DNA of 64,000 nucleotides, taken from positions 50,085 to 114,084 of the forward strand of contig NZ_AMRM01000017.1 in the NCBI RefSeq assembly GCF_000300335.1, read 5' to 3'. Position numbers and translations under genes: made by a program. Numbering within the stretch: position 1 is the stretch's first letter; each line of letters starts with the position of its first letter. The DNA is from Nitratireductor pacificus pht-3B (lineage in GTDB: Bacteria; Pseudomonadota; Alphaproteobacteria; Rhizobiales; Rhizobiaceae). Shown one piece after another: positions 8,403-20,307 of this stretch. The notes under the pieces were generated by a model. It ran no database searches. It was not told where the DNA came from and saw only the letters and a program-made list of their open reading frames with translations.

Positions 8403-8744
8403 ATGCCGCCGCACCCGACCATAGACCAGATCAGCCTTCCCACTGTGCTTGCCGTTCTCGGCGACCAGACCCGGCTGGCGATCCTGGGTGATCTGGCGCG
8501 CCGGGAAGGCAAGGCGATGACCTGTTCGAACTTCATCGATCTCGCATCGAAGTCGAACCTGTCCTACCACTTCGCCAAGATGCGCGAGGCCGGCATCATC
8601 CGCGTGGAGCCAAGCGGCACGTCGCGCCTGATCACCCTGCGCCGCGACGATCTGGACGCGCGTTTCCCCGGACTGCTCGACAGCATCATCGCCACGGCCG
8701 TCACCCTGCCGCCGCCCGAGAAACGCGCCGCCGCGGCCACCTGA
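8403..8744 (+). CDS. ArsR-family winged-helix transcriptional regulator
   Basis: 113 residues from the ATG at 8403. The pattern ...AVLGDQTRLAILGDLARR followed by SKSNLSYHFAKMREAGIIRVE is the ArsR winged helix: domain entry helix, recognition helix and wing. No cysteine cluster of the classic metal-sensing type (ELCVCDL) is present, only a single CSNF, so the signal is probably not arsenite. Divergent from paiB and 49 bases ahead of the SMR exporter, it may control either. A longer upstream frame (from 8244) overlaps paiB and is not used. Confidence 0.88.
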   Translation: MPPHPTIDQISLPTVLAVLGDQTRLAILGDLARREGKAMTCSNFIDLASKSNLSYHFAKMREAGIIRVEPSGTSRLITLRRDDLDARFPGLLDSIIATAVTLPPPEKRAAAAT

Positions 8745-8793
8745 GTTCCCCGGTCTGCGACAGGACCGTTCCCCAGAAAAGGACCGATACCCA

Positions 8794-9114
8794 ATGGCTT
8801 GGCTCTATCTCGGCGTCGCCGGACTTCTCGAAGTCGTCTGGGCGAGCTTCATGAAGGAATCGGAGGGCTTCACCCGGCTGGTGCCGACCGCCATCATGGT
8901 CGTCGCGATGATCGGCAGCTTCTGGCTGCTCGCGGTCGCCATGCGCTCCCTGCCGCTCGGCACCGCCTATGCCATCTGGACGGGCATCGGTGCGGTCGGC
9001 GCCTTACTGGTCGGCATCGTCGTGATGGGCGAGCCGGTCACCGCCGGCCGCCTCCTGAGCGCCGGGCTGCTGCTTGCCGGCATGATCGGGCTGAAGCTCA
9101 CCTCGGGCCACTGA
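8794..9114 (+). CDS. gdx: Small multidrug resistance exporter, Gdx/SugE type
   Basis: 106 residues with four membrane segments. The N-terminus AWLYLGVAGLLEVVWASFMK carries the essential membrane glutamate of the SMR family, and the GTAYAIWTGIGAVGA segment matches the SugE/Gdx branch. Proteins of this branch export guanidinium by proton antiport as dual-topology dimers. I see no guanidine (ykkC or mini-ykkC) riboswitch in the 49-base gap to the arsR gene, so control is probably by that regulator. The gene is convergent with lysE, 14 bases away. Confidence 0.92.
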   Translation: MAWLYLGVAGLLEVVWASFMKESEGFTRLVPTAIMVVAMIGSFWLLAVAMRSLPLGTAYAIWTGIGAVGALLVGIVVMGEPVTAGRLLSAGLLLAGMIGLKLTSGH

Positions 9115-9128
9115 GGCGGAAATCTGCC

Positions 9129-9755
9129 TCAGCCGAGCCGTGCGGTGAGGATTTTCAGGCTTGCGGCGCCGAAGGCGAGTGCGAAGGCTGCTTCCAGCCA
9201 GCGGCGCAGCCGTGCATAGCCCGCCACCATCGGCGGCGTGGAGAACAGCATCGCGTAGCCGAAGAAGACGCAGGCGCTCTGCAGCCCGACGGCGACGATC
9301 ACCAGCGCCAGCGCCGATCCCGATGCGTCCTGCGGCAGGCCGAGCGAATAAAGCGCGCCGAAGAACAGGATGGCCTTGGGATTGGTGAGATGCAGCGCCA
9401 GTCCCCTGCCAAAGGCGGAGCGGAGCGTCGGCGTGGCGATCCGCCGGGCCTCCATCCGGCCGGGCGTCAGCGCCGAGCGAGCCGATTTGTAGGCAAGATA
9501 GAGCAGGTAGCATGCGCCGAGATAGCGCATCACCTCGAAAACCCAGCCGCTCGCCAGCATCAGCGCGCCAAGGCCGAGGGCCGCCGCCACCGACCACATG
9601 AGCGATCCCGTCATCACCCCGGCGGCGAGTGCCAGTCCGAACCGCCTGCCATGCATCATCGAGGTCCCCGCGATGGTCAGCGTCGCGGGTCCGGGGCTGC
9701 ACGTGGCGATCAGCGCGGCGAGCAGGATCAAGGGGAGATGAACGTCGGTTGCCAT
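9129..9755 (-). CDS. LysE/RhtB family amino-acid exporter
   Basis: 208 residues with six hydrophobic segments and the family signature near the N-terminus (ATCSPGPATLTIAG) and LTNPKAILFFGAL. Such proteins export amino acids or homoserine lactones through the inner membrane. The start at 9755 (MATDVHLPL) lacks a strong ribosome-binding site. It follows a TetR gene by 56 bases on the same strand and is probably co-transcribed with and controlled by it. Substrate unknown. Confidence 0.9.
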   Translation of the reverse strand: MATDVHLPLILLAALIATCSPGPATLTIAGTSMMHGRRFGLALAAGVMTGSLMWSVAAALGLGALMLASGWVFEVMRYLGACYLLYLAYKSARSALTPGRMEARRIATPTLRSAFGRGLALHLTNPKAILFFGALYSLGLPQDASGSALALVIVAVGLQSACVFFGYAMLFSTPPMVAGYARLRRWLEAAFALAFGAASLKILTARLG

Positions 9756-9811
9756 GCCGGGAAGCTGACATGAGTTCCCCCGGCCCGCAAGCCGGAAAAA
9801 TGCCGTTTCCC

Positions 9812-10417
9812 TCAGACCGCGCCGGCCTTCATTCCCGCGATCATGATTGCCAGCACGCGTCGCGCCTCGGCCTCCTTCGGCGCATCGCCGTCCAGCTTGA
9901 GGAAATAGGGATGGAAGAAGCGGGTCATGGCGGCCACCAGCGCATCGGCCGCCGCTTCGGGATCGAGTTTCGGAAAGACCCCCGTTTCGACCCCTTCGCG
10001 GATCATTCCGACAAGAACCCCGCGCTGTCCGTCCACATAGGCCTGCGCCACCGCGCTGCGCGCCTCGGCGGCCGCGTGATAGGCCTCGAACATCTCCGGG
10101 TCGTCCAGCACCCGCGCCCGCTTGATGGCGATCTGGGCAAGCACCCAGTCGGCCAGGCGTTCGTCGGCGGCGCCCGGCCCCTCGGCGATGGCCGTCAGCT
10201 CGTCGACGCCGCGCTTGAGCCAGCGATCGACCAGCGTGTCCATCAGCGCCGCCTTGCTGGCGAAATGCCGGTAGACATTGGCATGGCTCATTCCGAGCGC
10301 CCGCGCCACGTCGACCACATTGGTCTTGGCCGGTCCGTGCCGGCGCAACAGAGCCTCCGCCGCAGCGAGGATGCGCGTGCGCGTGTCGTTGCTCCCGGCC
10401 GACCTGTCCATACGCAT
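9812..10417 (-). CDS. TetR/AcrR-family transcriptional regulator
   Basis: 201 residues. The N-terminal TetR helix-turn-helix spans about 12-58 (TRTRILAAAEALLRRHG ... MSHANVYRHFASKAAL), and the C-terminal part matches the TetR_C family seen in regulators of efflux genes. It sits directly upstream of the LysE exporter and is divergent from carB across 244 bases. The obvious guess is autorepression and control of lysE. I found no strong palindrome in the upstream gap. Confidence 0.9.
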   Translation of the reverse strand: MRMDRSAGSNDTRTRILAAAEALLRRHGPAKTNVVDVARALGMSHANVYRHFASKAALMDTLVDRWLKRGVDELTAIAEGPGAADERLADWVLAQIAIKRARVLDDPEMFEAYHAAAEARSAVAQAYVDGQRGVLVGMIREGVETGVFPKLDPEAAADALVAAMTRFFHPYFLKLDGDAPKEAEARRVLAIMIAGMKAGAV

Positions 10418-10661
10418 CTATCGCGCGGAACGGCATCCCCTGTCCAGCGCGGCCCGCAACCGGCCGCTTCCAGCCCTGAATCGAGGGCATGGCGGCCGCG
10501 AAATCGTCCACAGGCCGCGTCACCTCGCCCGAACGTCATTTTCGGGGTTCCGTCCCCCGTCACCATTCCCTATAAGGCGCGCTTAGCCTGACAATTTTCG
10601 CTTGGCCCTCCCGCACGCGTGGAGGGGGCGCCCTGCGCACGCACCACGAACGGAACCTCGC

Positions 10662-14156
<3,495 letters not shown>

Positions 14157-14169
14157 GGCCGAACGCACA

Positions 14170-14207
14170 CCGTCCTCATCCCCCTATCGGGCATGAGGAC
14201 GGCGCTT
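14170..14207 (+). terminator. Probable terminator of carB
   Basis: A 10-bp perfect stem, CCGTCCTCAT (14170-14179) with ATGAGGACGG (14193-14202), with a 13-base loop and a short CGCTTT tail. The T tract is weak. Confidence 0.6.
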
Positions 14208-14227
14208 TCGGCCCGAGCCGCCATTGA

Positions 14228-14338
14228 CGCCTTTCATCCGCCGGACGCGTGACCCGTGACGATCCCGGACGAGGCGCTCGATCTTCCCGTTCTTCCGCAT
14301 TCATGCGGACGTCAGACGTCTCCACCTGACTGCTCTAT
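14228..14338. repeat. RIME-like palindromic repeat, copy 2 (inverted relative to copy 1)
   Basis: The minus strand reads AGAGCAGTCAGGTGGA, then GACGTCCGCAT and AATGCGGAA, in the same order as copy 1 at 762-866. It fills the space between carB and the cupredoxin gene. The cupredoxin stop codon (TAG, 14335-14337) lies in the end of the element, as the yqeY stop does in copy 1. Confidence 0.6.
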
Positions 14339-14676
14339 CCGGGCTGCAGTTCTCCTTTCATCATCGGATGAAACCTGCAGAAATAGGCTTGTGTCATCCC
14401 GGCCGTGACCGTGATGGTTGCCTCCGCATCCCTCGCAAGCGTGCCGGTATCCCAGCTTTGGTCGCTCGCCGTCGCCGTATGCGGAGCGATGTCGCGGTTG
14501 ACGAAGGTCACAGTGTCCTCCGGCCGCACGGTCAGGACGTCGGGCACGAACTTCAGCCCGCGAATCTCGACCCTGTGATGCGCATGCCCGTTATGCGCCT
14601 GCGCCGGCCGCCTCGCCATGGCGGCGAAGGCCGCCCCGGCAAGGCGAAGAGCGGAGCGTCTGGTCCAGCCGCTCAT
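14335..14676 (-). CDS. Secreted cupredoxin-domain protein (plastocyanin-like)
   Basis: 113 residues. The N-terminus has a twin-arginine-like signal (TRRSALRLAGAAFAAMA) followed by a His-rich stretch (HNGHAHH) and a cupredoxin fold. Type 1 copper ligands are visible: His in APHTA, Cys and His in YFCRFHPMM, with a C-terminal Met. It is probably exported folded and handles copper or electrons in the periplasm. Its ATG overlaps the TGA of the DUF4142 gene (ATGA), so the two are translationally coupled. The stop lies in a RIME-like repeat. Confidence 0.87.
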   Translation of the reverse strand: MSGWTRRSALRLAGAAFAAMARRPAQAHNGHAHHRVEIRGLKFVPDVLTVRPEDTVTFVNRDIAPHTATASDQSWDTGTLARDAEATITVTAGMTQAYFCRFHPMMKGELQPG

Positions 14677-15203
14677 TGCAGCTTCCCGACCATCATCTCG
14701 GCATGGCCCTGATGCGTCTTGAAGATCGCCAGCCCGGCCTCGAACAGCGCCTTCACCTCGGCGTTCTCGATGTTGGGGATGAAGCTGTTCTCCACCAGAT
14801 CGTTCACCGCCTGGTGATAAGCCAGCTCGTTCTCCGCATAGCGCTTGTCGAATGCCGCGCCGCGCAGGCCGCTCATCTCGTCGATCAACTTGCCCGCGTT
14901 CTCCAGGAGCGACCGGCTGAGCGCGTTGTCCTTCGCCTCTGCGCCGAGCTTGGCAAGCAGGGCGAGCGCCTGCTCGTTGACCGCCGTGTGGTCGCGGATC
15001 ATCGTTTCGGCGAAGGCGCGAATGTCCGGATTGTCGGAAATGGCCAGCGCCAGATGCGCGTAACGGATGTCGATGTTGTCGGCCACATAGGCCACATGGG
15101 CGATTTCGAGGTCGTCGAGTTCGGCGGGCTCCTGAGCCTGTACTGCGCCGGCAAGGCAGAAGCCGGCGATGCCGGCGAACAGGATTGCCTTGAGATGGTT
15201 CAT
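14673..15203 (-). CDS. DUF4142 domain periplasmic protein
   Basis: 176 residues from the ATG at 15203, with GGAGG nine bases upstream. A signal peptide ends at AGAVQAQ. The rest is helical and matches DUF4142, a ferritin-like four-helix family often found near stress or metal genes (for example NIRYAHLALAISDN, MIRDHTAVNEQALALLAKLG). It forms an operon with the cupredoxin gene through a four-base overlap, and is divergent from an AraC regulator. The pairing suggests a metal- or oxidant-linked periplasmic function, but no direct evidence is visible. Confidence 0.88.
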   Translation of the reverse strand: MNHLKAILFAGIAGFCLAGAVQAQEPAELDDLEIAHVAYVADNIDIRYAHLALAISDNPDIRAFAETMIRDHTAVNEQALALLAKLGAEAKDNALSRSLLENAGKLIDEMSGLRGAAFDKRYAENELAYHQAVNDLVENSFIPNIENAEVKALFEAGLAIFKTHQGHAEMMVGKLQ

Positions 15204-15258
15204 CGGTTCATTCCTCCATTCGGCTGCGGCAGGCCGATTGCCGCCGCTGAAACGGATC

Positions 15259-15298
15259 GAACGACAAAAGAACCGATCTATGAATGACGAAAAGTCCG
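15259..15298. promoter_or_regulatory. Direct repeats between divergent DUF4142 and AraC genes
   Basis: GAACGACAAAAGAACCG (15259-15275) and GAATGACGAAAAGTCCG (15282-15298) match at 12 of 17 positions and are spaced 23 bases apart, about two helical turns. AraC-type proteins bind such direct repeats, so this is a candidate site of the adjacent regulator. Confidence 0.45.
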
Positions 15299-15355
15299 GA
15301 AAAATTGATTGATCGTACATACCAAGATTCTTCAATGGACTTTCAGTAAGGAACC

Positions 15356-16327
15356 ATGGCCAATGATCGAACGATGGACCTGCTGAGCGACATCCTTTCC
15401 CACATGCGCCTGTCCGGAACGCTCTATTTCCGGACGGCCTTCACCTCCCCGTGGAGCGTCCGCGTGCCCTCGTTCGAGAACGTCGCGCGTTTCCACTTCG
15501 CCCACAAAGGCCGCTGCCTCGTCCGGATCGTTCCCGACGAACCGCCCGTCCTGCTCGAGCAGGGCGACCTGATCATCATCATGCGCGGCGCCGCCCACAC
15601 GCTTTACTGCGACCCGAAGACCGAGAACGAGGCCGTCCAGCTCGAACGTGTCGTGCGGGAATCGGGCTTCACCGGCAAGGGCGCGCTGGTCTACGGCCCC
15701 ACCGGCACGGACCATGCCACGCAACTGGTCTGCGGCCACTTCGCCTTCGGCCCGGATGCCGGCACCCTGCTGCTCGACGCGCTTCCCAGCCACATCCACA
15801 TCGCCAATTACGGCGAAGCCGCGGGCTCATGGATGGCAGAGACGCTGAAGGTTATCGGAGCCGAGGCGGGACGCGGCGGCCTGGGCGGCGATCTGATCGC
15901 CCTGAAACTGTCGGAGATCATCTTTGCGCAGGCCCTGCGCACCTATCTTGCGACAGCGGGGGCGGAGCGGCCCGTGCTGGCCGGCATCGCGGATGCACAC
16001 ATCGCGCTGGCCCTGACGGCGATCCATCAGAACCCCGGGTTCGGCTGGACACTGGAGGCGCTCGCGCGGACCGGCGGCATGTCGCGCACCGCGTTCGTTT
16101 CCCGCTTCGCGCACTGCATGCGCATGACGCCGATGGCCTATGTCACCTATTGGCGCATGCAGCTTGCCCGCCAGCTTCTGGCGCGCACGAGCGAGCCCAT
16201 CATCGAGATCGCCGAGCGCGTCGGATACGGGTCCGAAGCCGCCTTCAGCCGGGTCTTCAAGAAGCACCAGGCCACGGCTCCGGCCGCATACCGCCGCGCC
16301 GTCAGGCTATCCTCAGGCCTCACCTGA
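15356..16327 (+). CDS. AraC-family regulator with cupin sensor domain
   Basis: 323 residues. The first ~190 match the Cupin_6 sensor region (DLLSDILSHMRLSGTLYFRTAFTSPWS start, GDLIIIMRGAAHTL), and the last 100 hold two helix-turn-helix units (LEALARTGGMSRTAFVSRF and IIEIAERVGYGSEAAFSRVFKKH). Proteins of this type sense small ligands, often during redox or aromatic stress. An AAGGA site precedes the ATG. It is divergent from the DUF4142-cupredoxin operon and probably controls it. It is convergent with the ABC exporter genes. Confidence 0.92.
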   Translation: MANDRTMDLLSDILSHMRLSGTLYFRTAFTSPWSVRVPSFENVARFHFAHKGRCLVRIVPDEPPVLLEQGDLIIIMRGAAHTLYCDPKTENEAVQLERVVRESGFTGKGALVYGPTGTDHATQLVCGHFAFGPDAGTLLLDALPSHIHIANYGEAAGSWMAETLKVIGAEAGRGGLGGDLIALKLSEIIFAQALRTYLATAGAERPVLAGIADAHIALALTAIHQNPGFGWTLEALARTGGMSRTAFVSRFAHCMRMTPMAYVTYWRMQLARQLLARTSEPIIEIAERVGYGSEAAFSRVFKKHQATAPAAYRRAVRLSSGLT

Positions 16328-16347
16328 GAGCGGCGCCTTGCGCAGCC

Positions 16348-17184
16348 TCACCCCTGGTCGCGCCGATAGAGCCAAAGCACCACCGGCGCCAGCACCACGG
16401 TCAACACCGCCGGCGCCAGAAGCGCCAGCAGGATCTCGCCGCCCGTCGCGGTACCCGCCATCAACCCGCGTAGCGCCGTCGTCATGTACGACACGGGGTT
16501 GTTGTTGACGAAGGCCTGCAGCCAGCCGGGCATGGTCTCAGGCCGCACCATGATGTTGGAGGCGAAGACCAGCGGGAAGATGAAGGTGAAGCCGATCGTC
16601 ATCACGGTCATCGGCGCGCGGATCAGGAGGCCGAGCACGATGAAGATCCAGCCCGTGCCGAAACCGATCGCAAGAAGCAGCAGGAACGAGGCGATCACGC
16701 CCGGCACCCCCGCCTCCGGCCGGAACCCCATGACGAGGCCGATCGACAGGATGATCATACCGGCGATCAGATGGCGCAGGACATCGCCGACCATCAGTCC
16801 GGCGAACGGCGCCAGCGACCAGATCGGCAGCGACCGGAACCGTTCGAACAGCCCCTTCGACAGGTCTGTGGACAGGCCCATTCCGGAATAGACCGAGTTG
16901 AACACCACCGTCTGCACCAGGATGCCGGGCAGGAAGAACTGCAGGTAATCGCCGGTCGATCCCGCCAGTGCGCCGCCGAACACGAAGGTGAACAGCAGCG
17001 TGAACATCAGCGGCGTCATGATCAGGTCGAACAACTGTTCAGGCACATGCTTGAACTTCAGGATCGCCCGCCAGCCGAACACCAGCGCGTTGGAGAAACC
17101 GGAAGGTTGCGGCGGACGCGCCACATTGGACAGGGTCGCCGGGGACAGAGCCGCCGGGGACAGGCTCGAACTGGTCTCGCTCAT
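16348..17184 (-). CDS. ABC-2 type transporter permease (DrrB-like)
   Basis: 278 residues from the ATG at 17184, which overlaps the TGA of the ATPase gene (ATGA). A proline/serine-rich cytoplasmic leader is followed by six membrane segments in the ABC2_membrane pattern with the characteristic GMGLSTDLSKGLFERFRSLPI loop. Together with the upstream ATPase it forms a DrrAB-like exporter, a family that includes daunorubicin and polyketide exporters. The substrate is unknown. A longer frame at the 5' side lies in the ATPase gene and is a shadow. Confidence 0.93.
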   Translation of the reverse strand: MSETSSSLSPAALSPATLSNVARPPQPSGFSNALVFGWRAILKFKHVPEQLFDLIMTPLMFTLLFTFVFGGALAGSTGDYLQFFLPGILVQTVVFNSVYSGMGLSTDLSKGLFERFRSLPIWSLAPFAGLMVGDVLRHLIAGMIILSIGLVMGFRPEAGVPGVIASFLLLLAIGFGTGWIFIVLGLLIRAPMTVMTIGFTFIFPLVFASNIMVRPETMPGWLQAFVNNNPVSYMTTALRGLMAGTATGGEILLALLAPAVLTVVLAPVVLWLYRRDQG

Positions 17185-18194
17185 CGGGTCTCCTCCTCCT
17201 TCGCTTCGTCTTCCAGCGGCTGTCCCGTCAGGGCAAAAAACACCTCGTCGAGGCTGGGCGAGCCCATGGAGAAATCGGACAGCTCGATGCCCTCGGCGAT
17301 CAGCGCTGCCAGCGCCTCGTTCGCCTCCTTCGGCGATCCCGCGACGATGGAGAGCTGCGCGCCTTCCGCGCTGCGCTGGACGGTGTTGTTCAGTCGCTTG
17401 GCAAGCAGCGCTTCCGCCGCGTCGAGCTGTGTCGTGTCCGCCAGCGCTACATGCAGGAAGCCCGAGCCGATGGTCGACTTCAGTTCGCGGCTCGTCCCCT
17501 CTGCGATCTTCTTGCCGTGATCGATGACGGCGATCCGCGCGGCAAGCTGGTCGGCTTCCTCCAGATACTGCGTGGTGAGCAGGATCGTGACGCCCGATTC
17601 CGCCAGTCCGCGGATCATCTTCCACACGCCCTGGCGCGCTTTCGGGTCGAGGCCGGTGGTCGGCTCGTCAAGGAACAGGACGCCCGGCGTGACGATCAGC
17701 GAGGCGGCGATGTCGAGCCTCCGCCGCATGCCGCCGGAATAGGATTTGACCTGCTTCTTCGCCGCATCCGAAAGCTCGAAGGCGGCAAGCAGTTCATCGG
17801 CCCGCGCCTTCGCCCGCCGGCCGGCGAAGCCCCACAGGCGTGCCAGCATGATCAGGTTCTCGCGCCCCGTCAGATCCTCGTCGAGCGACGCGAACTGACC
17901 TGTCATGGCGATGGCCCCGCGCACCGCGTGCGGCTCTGCGGCCAGATCGTGGTCCATGATCCGCGCCGATCCGGCATCGGGCTTCTGCAGCGTCGCCAGA
18001 ATGCGGATCAGCGTCGTCTTGCCCGCCCCGTTCGGGCCGAGAATGGCGAAGATCATGCCGCGCGGCACATCGAGATCGATCCCGTCCACCGCCTTGACGT
18101 CGGCGAAATGCTTGACGAGCCCGCGCACGGAAATCGCCAGCGGAACGGCTTCGCCCACGGTCGACAGCGCGCGCGCCGGTGTTGCATCATTCAT
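17181..18194 (-). CDS. ABC transporter ATP-binding protein (DrrA-like)
   Basis: 337 residues from the ATG at 18194, with GGAGG six bases upstream. It has Walker A GPNGAGKTT, a signature SYSGGMRRRLDIA, Walker B VLFLDEPTTGLD and the H-loop Gln/His region TTQYLEEAD. The extended C-terminal domain of about 100 residues is typical of DrrA-type exporter ATPases. It powers the membrane partner encoded immediately downstream with a four-base overlap. The operon is probably just these two genes. Confidence 0.95.
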   Translation of the reverse strand: MNDATPARALSTVGEAVPLAISVRGLVKHFADVKAVDGIDLDVPRGMIFAILGPNGAGKTTLIRILATLQKPDAGSARIMDHDLAAEPHAVRGAIAMTGQFASLDEDLTGRENLIMLARLWGFAGRRAKARADELLAAFELSDAAKKQVKSYSGGMRRRLDIAASLIVTPGVLFLDEPTTGLDPKARQGVWKMIRGLAESGVTILLTTQYLEEADQLAARIAVIDHGKKIAEGTSRELKSTIGSGFLHVALADTTQLDAAEALLAKRLNNTVQRSAEGAQLSIVAGSPKEANEALAALIAEGIELSDFSMGSPSLDEVFFALTGQPLEDEAKEEETR

Positions 18195-18383
18195 GGTCCA
18201 CCTCCAGGAAAGCTGCCCTCGCAAGGACGCCTCGACCTTTCGAAATCCGACAGCCGATGGTTCCGGGCCGCTCTCGAAACGCGGCCGGGGAGCAAGGCTG
18301 GCGCGGAGACATACACCACCTTGGGCGGGTTCTTGAAGCTGGCGGCAACCGGTCCGGTTGCTTTCCTGACACTTCCTGCCGCG

Positions 18384-19001
18384 TCAGTTGCGCAGGCCGG
18401 TCTCCCGCAAAATGCCCTTGCGCTTGGCGTCGTAATAATAGCCGCGCGCGTAGAACCGCACCGCCTGATCCTCGTTCCCGTCCGCCGTCAGATAGGCCCC
18501 GCGCAGATACTTGACTGCATATTTCAGGTTCGTTTCCGCGTCGAGAAGCCCCGATGCGGGTCCGCGATAGCCCATGGTCTGCGCCGTATCGTGCCGGATC
18601 TGCATCAGGCCCCAGTAGATGCGGTTGCGCGCCGAGGGGTCGAAATTGCTCTCGCGCTTGACGACGCGCCGCACCAGGCGCTCGGGAACGGCGTAATGCG
18701 CGGCGTAGCGGGCGATCAGCGCGTCGAGCTCGGCGCTGCGCGGTGCCACCGGATCGACACCGGCACCCGCCTCGAGCGCCGTCAGGGCCGCCGACGGCGG
18801 CCGTTGCCCGGCGAAGGCGTCGGGCACGACCGGGTTGTTGATCTCCGCATCCTGCTCCGCGACGAGACTGTTGGCGGCCAGCTCCGTCTCCGCCGTCTCG
18901 GCGACAGGCGCCGAAACGGAAGCCGCATTTGTCGTGCACCCCGCGCCGAGCGGCAGGGCGATCAGTACGCCGAAAGCGAAAAACCGGGAAAACAAGGCCA
19001 A
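18384..19001 (-). CDS. Lytic transglycosylase SLT-domain lipoprotein
   Basis: About 205 residues from a TTG at 19001 that has GGA upstream and starts a clean signal sequence ending near LPLGAGC, a possible lipobox. A GTG at 19094 would add 31 atypical residues. From about residue 95 there is an SLT domain: ERLVRRVVKRESNFDP with the catalytic Glu, then RIYWGLMQIRHDTAQTMGY, AETNLKYAVKYLRGAY and a final aromatic FYARGYYY element. Such enzymes cleave peptidoglycan between MurNAc and GlcNAc in the periplasm. It is divergent from ogt. Start choice is uncertain; function is firm. Confidence 0.88.
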   Translation of the reverse strand: MALFSRFFAFGVLIALPLGAGCTTNAASVSAPVAETAETELAANSLVAEQDAEINNPVVPDAFAGQRPPSAALTALEAGAGVDPVAPRSAELDALIARYAAHYAVPERLVRRVVKRESNFDPSARNRIYWGLMQIRHDTAQTMGYRGPASGLLDAETNLKYAVKYLRGAYLTADGNEDQAVRFYARGYYYDAKRKGILRETGLRN

Positions 19002-19157
19002 GACCGTTCCATCCAATCGATATGCCTCCGCCCGCGCGGGTTTTATCCTGCCCGGGCAATCCTGGCAATCATTGTCAGCAGATCGGGCGTTCACTCTTTG
19101 TACCGGAGCGGATCGGTGCTATCCTCGGACGCTGCTCAATCTCCGGACGACATTCCC

Positions 19158-19712
19158 ATGCCTGCACCCGGCCATCATGTGTTCGAAACCGCGTTCGGCT
19201 TCTGCGGCGCCGGCTGGACGAGCGAAGGGCTGGCCCGCTTCACGCTGCCCATGGCGGAGCCGGCGATGGTGACGGGCCAGATCACGAGACACCTGCCGGC
19301 ATCGCAGGCCGCCGAGCCGGAGGGCGCCATGGCGGATCTGGTCGATGCCGCCCGCCGTTATTTCAGCGGTTCCAGGGAAGACTTCTCCCATGTGCCGGTC
19401 GACCTGGCAGGCGTCGATCCCTTCCGCCGGGCGCTCTATGCAGCCATGCGCAAGCTCGCCTTTGGCGAGACCGTCACCTATGGCGGCCTGTGCGCGCGGG
19501 CCGGCTTTCCCAACGCCGCCCGCGAGACCGGCATGGCGATGGGGCGCAACCCCCTGCCCCTGATCATTCCCTGCCACCGTGTGCTGGCCGCCGGCGGCAG
19601 GATCGGTGGATTTTCTGCACCCGGCGGCGTCGCCACCAAGCAGAAGATGCTGGCGCTGGAGAACGCCCGTTCGCCCGATGCCGAGCCTGCGCAGGCCAGC
19701 TTCGCCTTCTAG
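19158..19712 (+). CDS. ogt: Methylated-DNA--[protein]-cysteine S-methyltransferase
   Basis: 184 residues. The C-terminal domain carries the active-site motif PCHRV with Cys139, preceded by the FGETVTYGGLCARAG helix-turn-helix and followed by GGFSAPGGVATKQKML. It transfers the methyl group of O6-methylguanine (and O4-methylthymine) to its own cysteine, repairing alkylated DNA in a single use. The N-terminal domain is short as in Ogt rather than Ada. Transcribed divergently from the lytic transglycosylase gene; no adaptive-response regulator is nearby. Confidence 0.95.
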   Translation: MPAPGHHVFETAFGFCGAGWTSEGLARFTLPMAEPAMVTGQITRHLPASQAAEPEGAMADLVDAARRYFSGSREDFSHVPVDLAGVDPFRRALYAAMRKLAFGETVTYGGLCARAGFPNAARETGMAMGRNPLPLIIPCHRVLAAGGRIGGFSAPGGVATKQKMLALENARSPDAEPAQASFAF

Positions 19713-19898
19713 CGCGCTGGTTGAATCGCGGCTCTTGCGCACCAGTTTTCAGAGCGCATAATAAAGATGATTCGGAGTTCGGTTCTCTTTTCCGTGGACC
19801 GACACATTCTTGCCGTCAGCCAGCCATCTTGCCGGCGGCATTCCCGTTCAGCGTCTGGTGTACCGCGTCAGGAAATGAGATCCGGCAGGGATTTTCTC

Positions 19899-20156
19899 AT
19901 GCACCACTCCGCCGACAACGGCATCAAGAATCGATTGATCGACCCCACCTCCATGATGACGGAGGTGCTGCGCCTTATGGGAAAGGGCGTCCCGCGGGAC
20001 CGCGTCGCCGTGGAACTGTCCCGCCTCTTCTATGTCGATGTCGATCTTCTGAACGCGGTGCTCCGGGCGCTTCCGAAGCCGGCTGCGCAGACTTCCGGCG
20101 CAAGCGAAAGCCAGCGCCAGTCACAGGGCGACGGGAAGAACCGCGCCGCCGCGTGA
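19899..20156 (+). CDS. Small hypothetical protein
   Basis: 85 residues from the ATG at 19899, which has AGGG eight bases upstream. Upstream in-frame starts exist (19875, 19767) but lack support. The N-terminal part is helical (IDPTSMMTEVLRLMGKGVPRDR..., LSRLFYVDVDLLNAVLRAL) and the tail is a hydrophilic Ser/Gln-rich stretch ending NRAAA. The pattern of a compact helical unit plus polar tail suggests a small cytoplasmic protein. No family is recognised. It lies 150 bases ahead of another unknown small gene and could share its transcript. Confidence 0.55.
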   Translation: MHHSADNGIKNRLIDPTSMMTEVLRLMGKGVPRDRVAVELSRLFYVDVDLLNAVLRALPKPAAQTSGASESQRQSQGDGKNRAAA

Positions 20157-20307
20157 GTGAAGCCGGCATTGCGGCAAACGCGCGCATTTGACTTAATTCC
20201 CGGTTCTGCGGAACACCTGATCGACACACCCTCAAGGTAGAATACGCACATCGAATGCAACCATCTGCATTCGCATGTGACAAAACGACCTTCAGGGGGA
20301 GCGCGTC

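Noticed and set aside
8745..8793. Guanidine riboswitch before the Gdx-like gene
   Set aside because: The 49-base gap has no pair of ACGR-loop hairpins and no ykkC-like fold.
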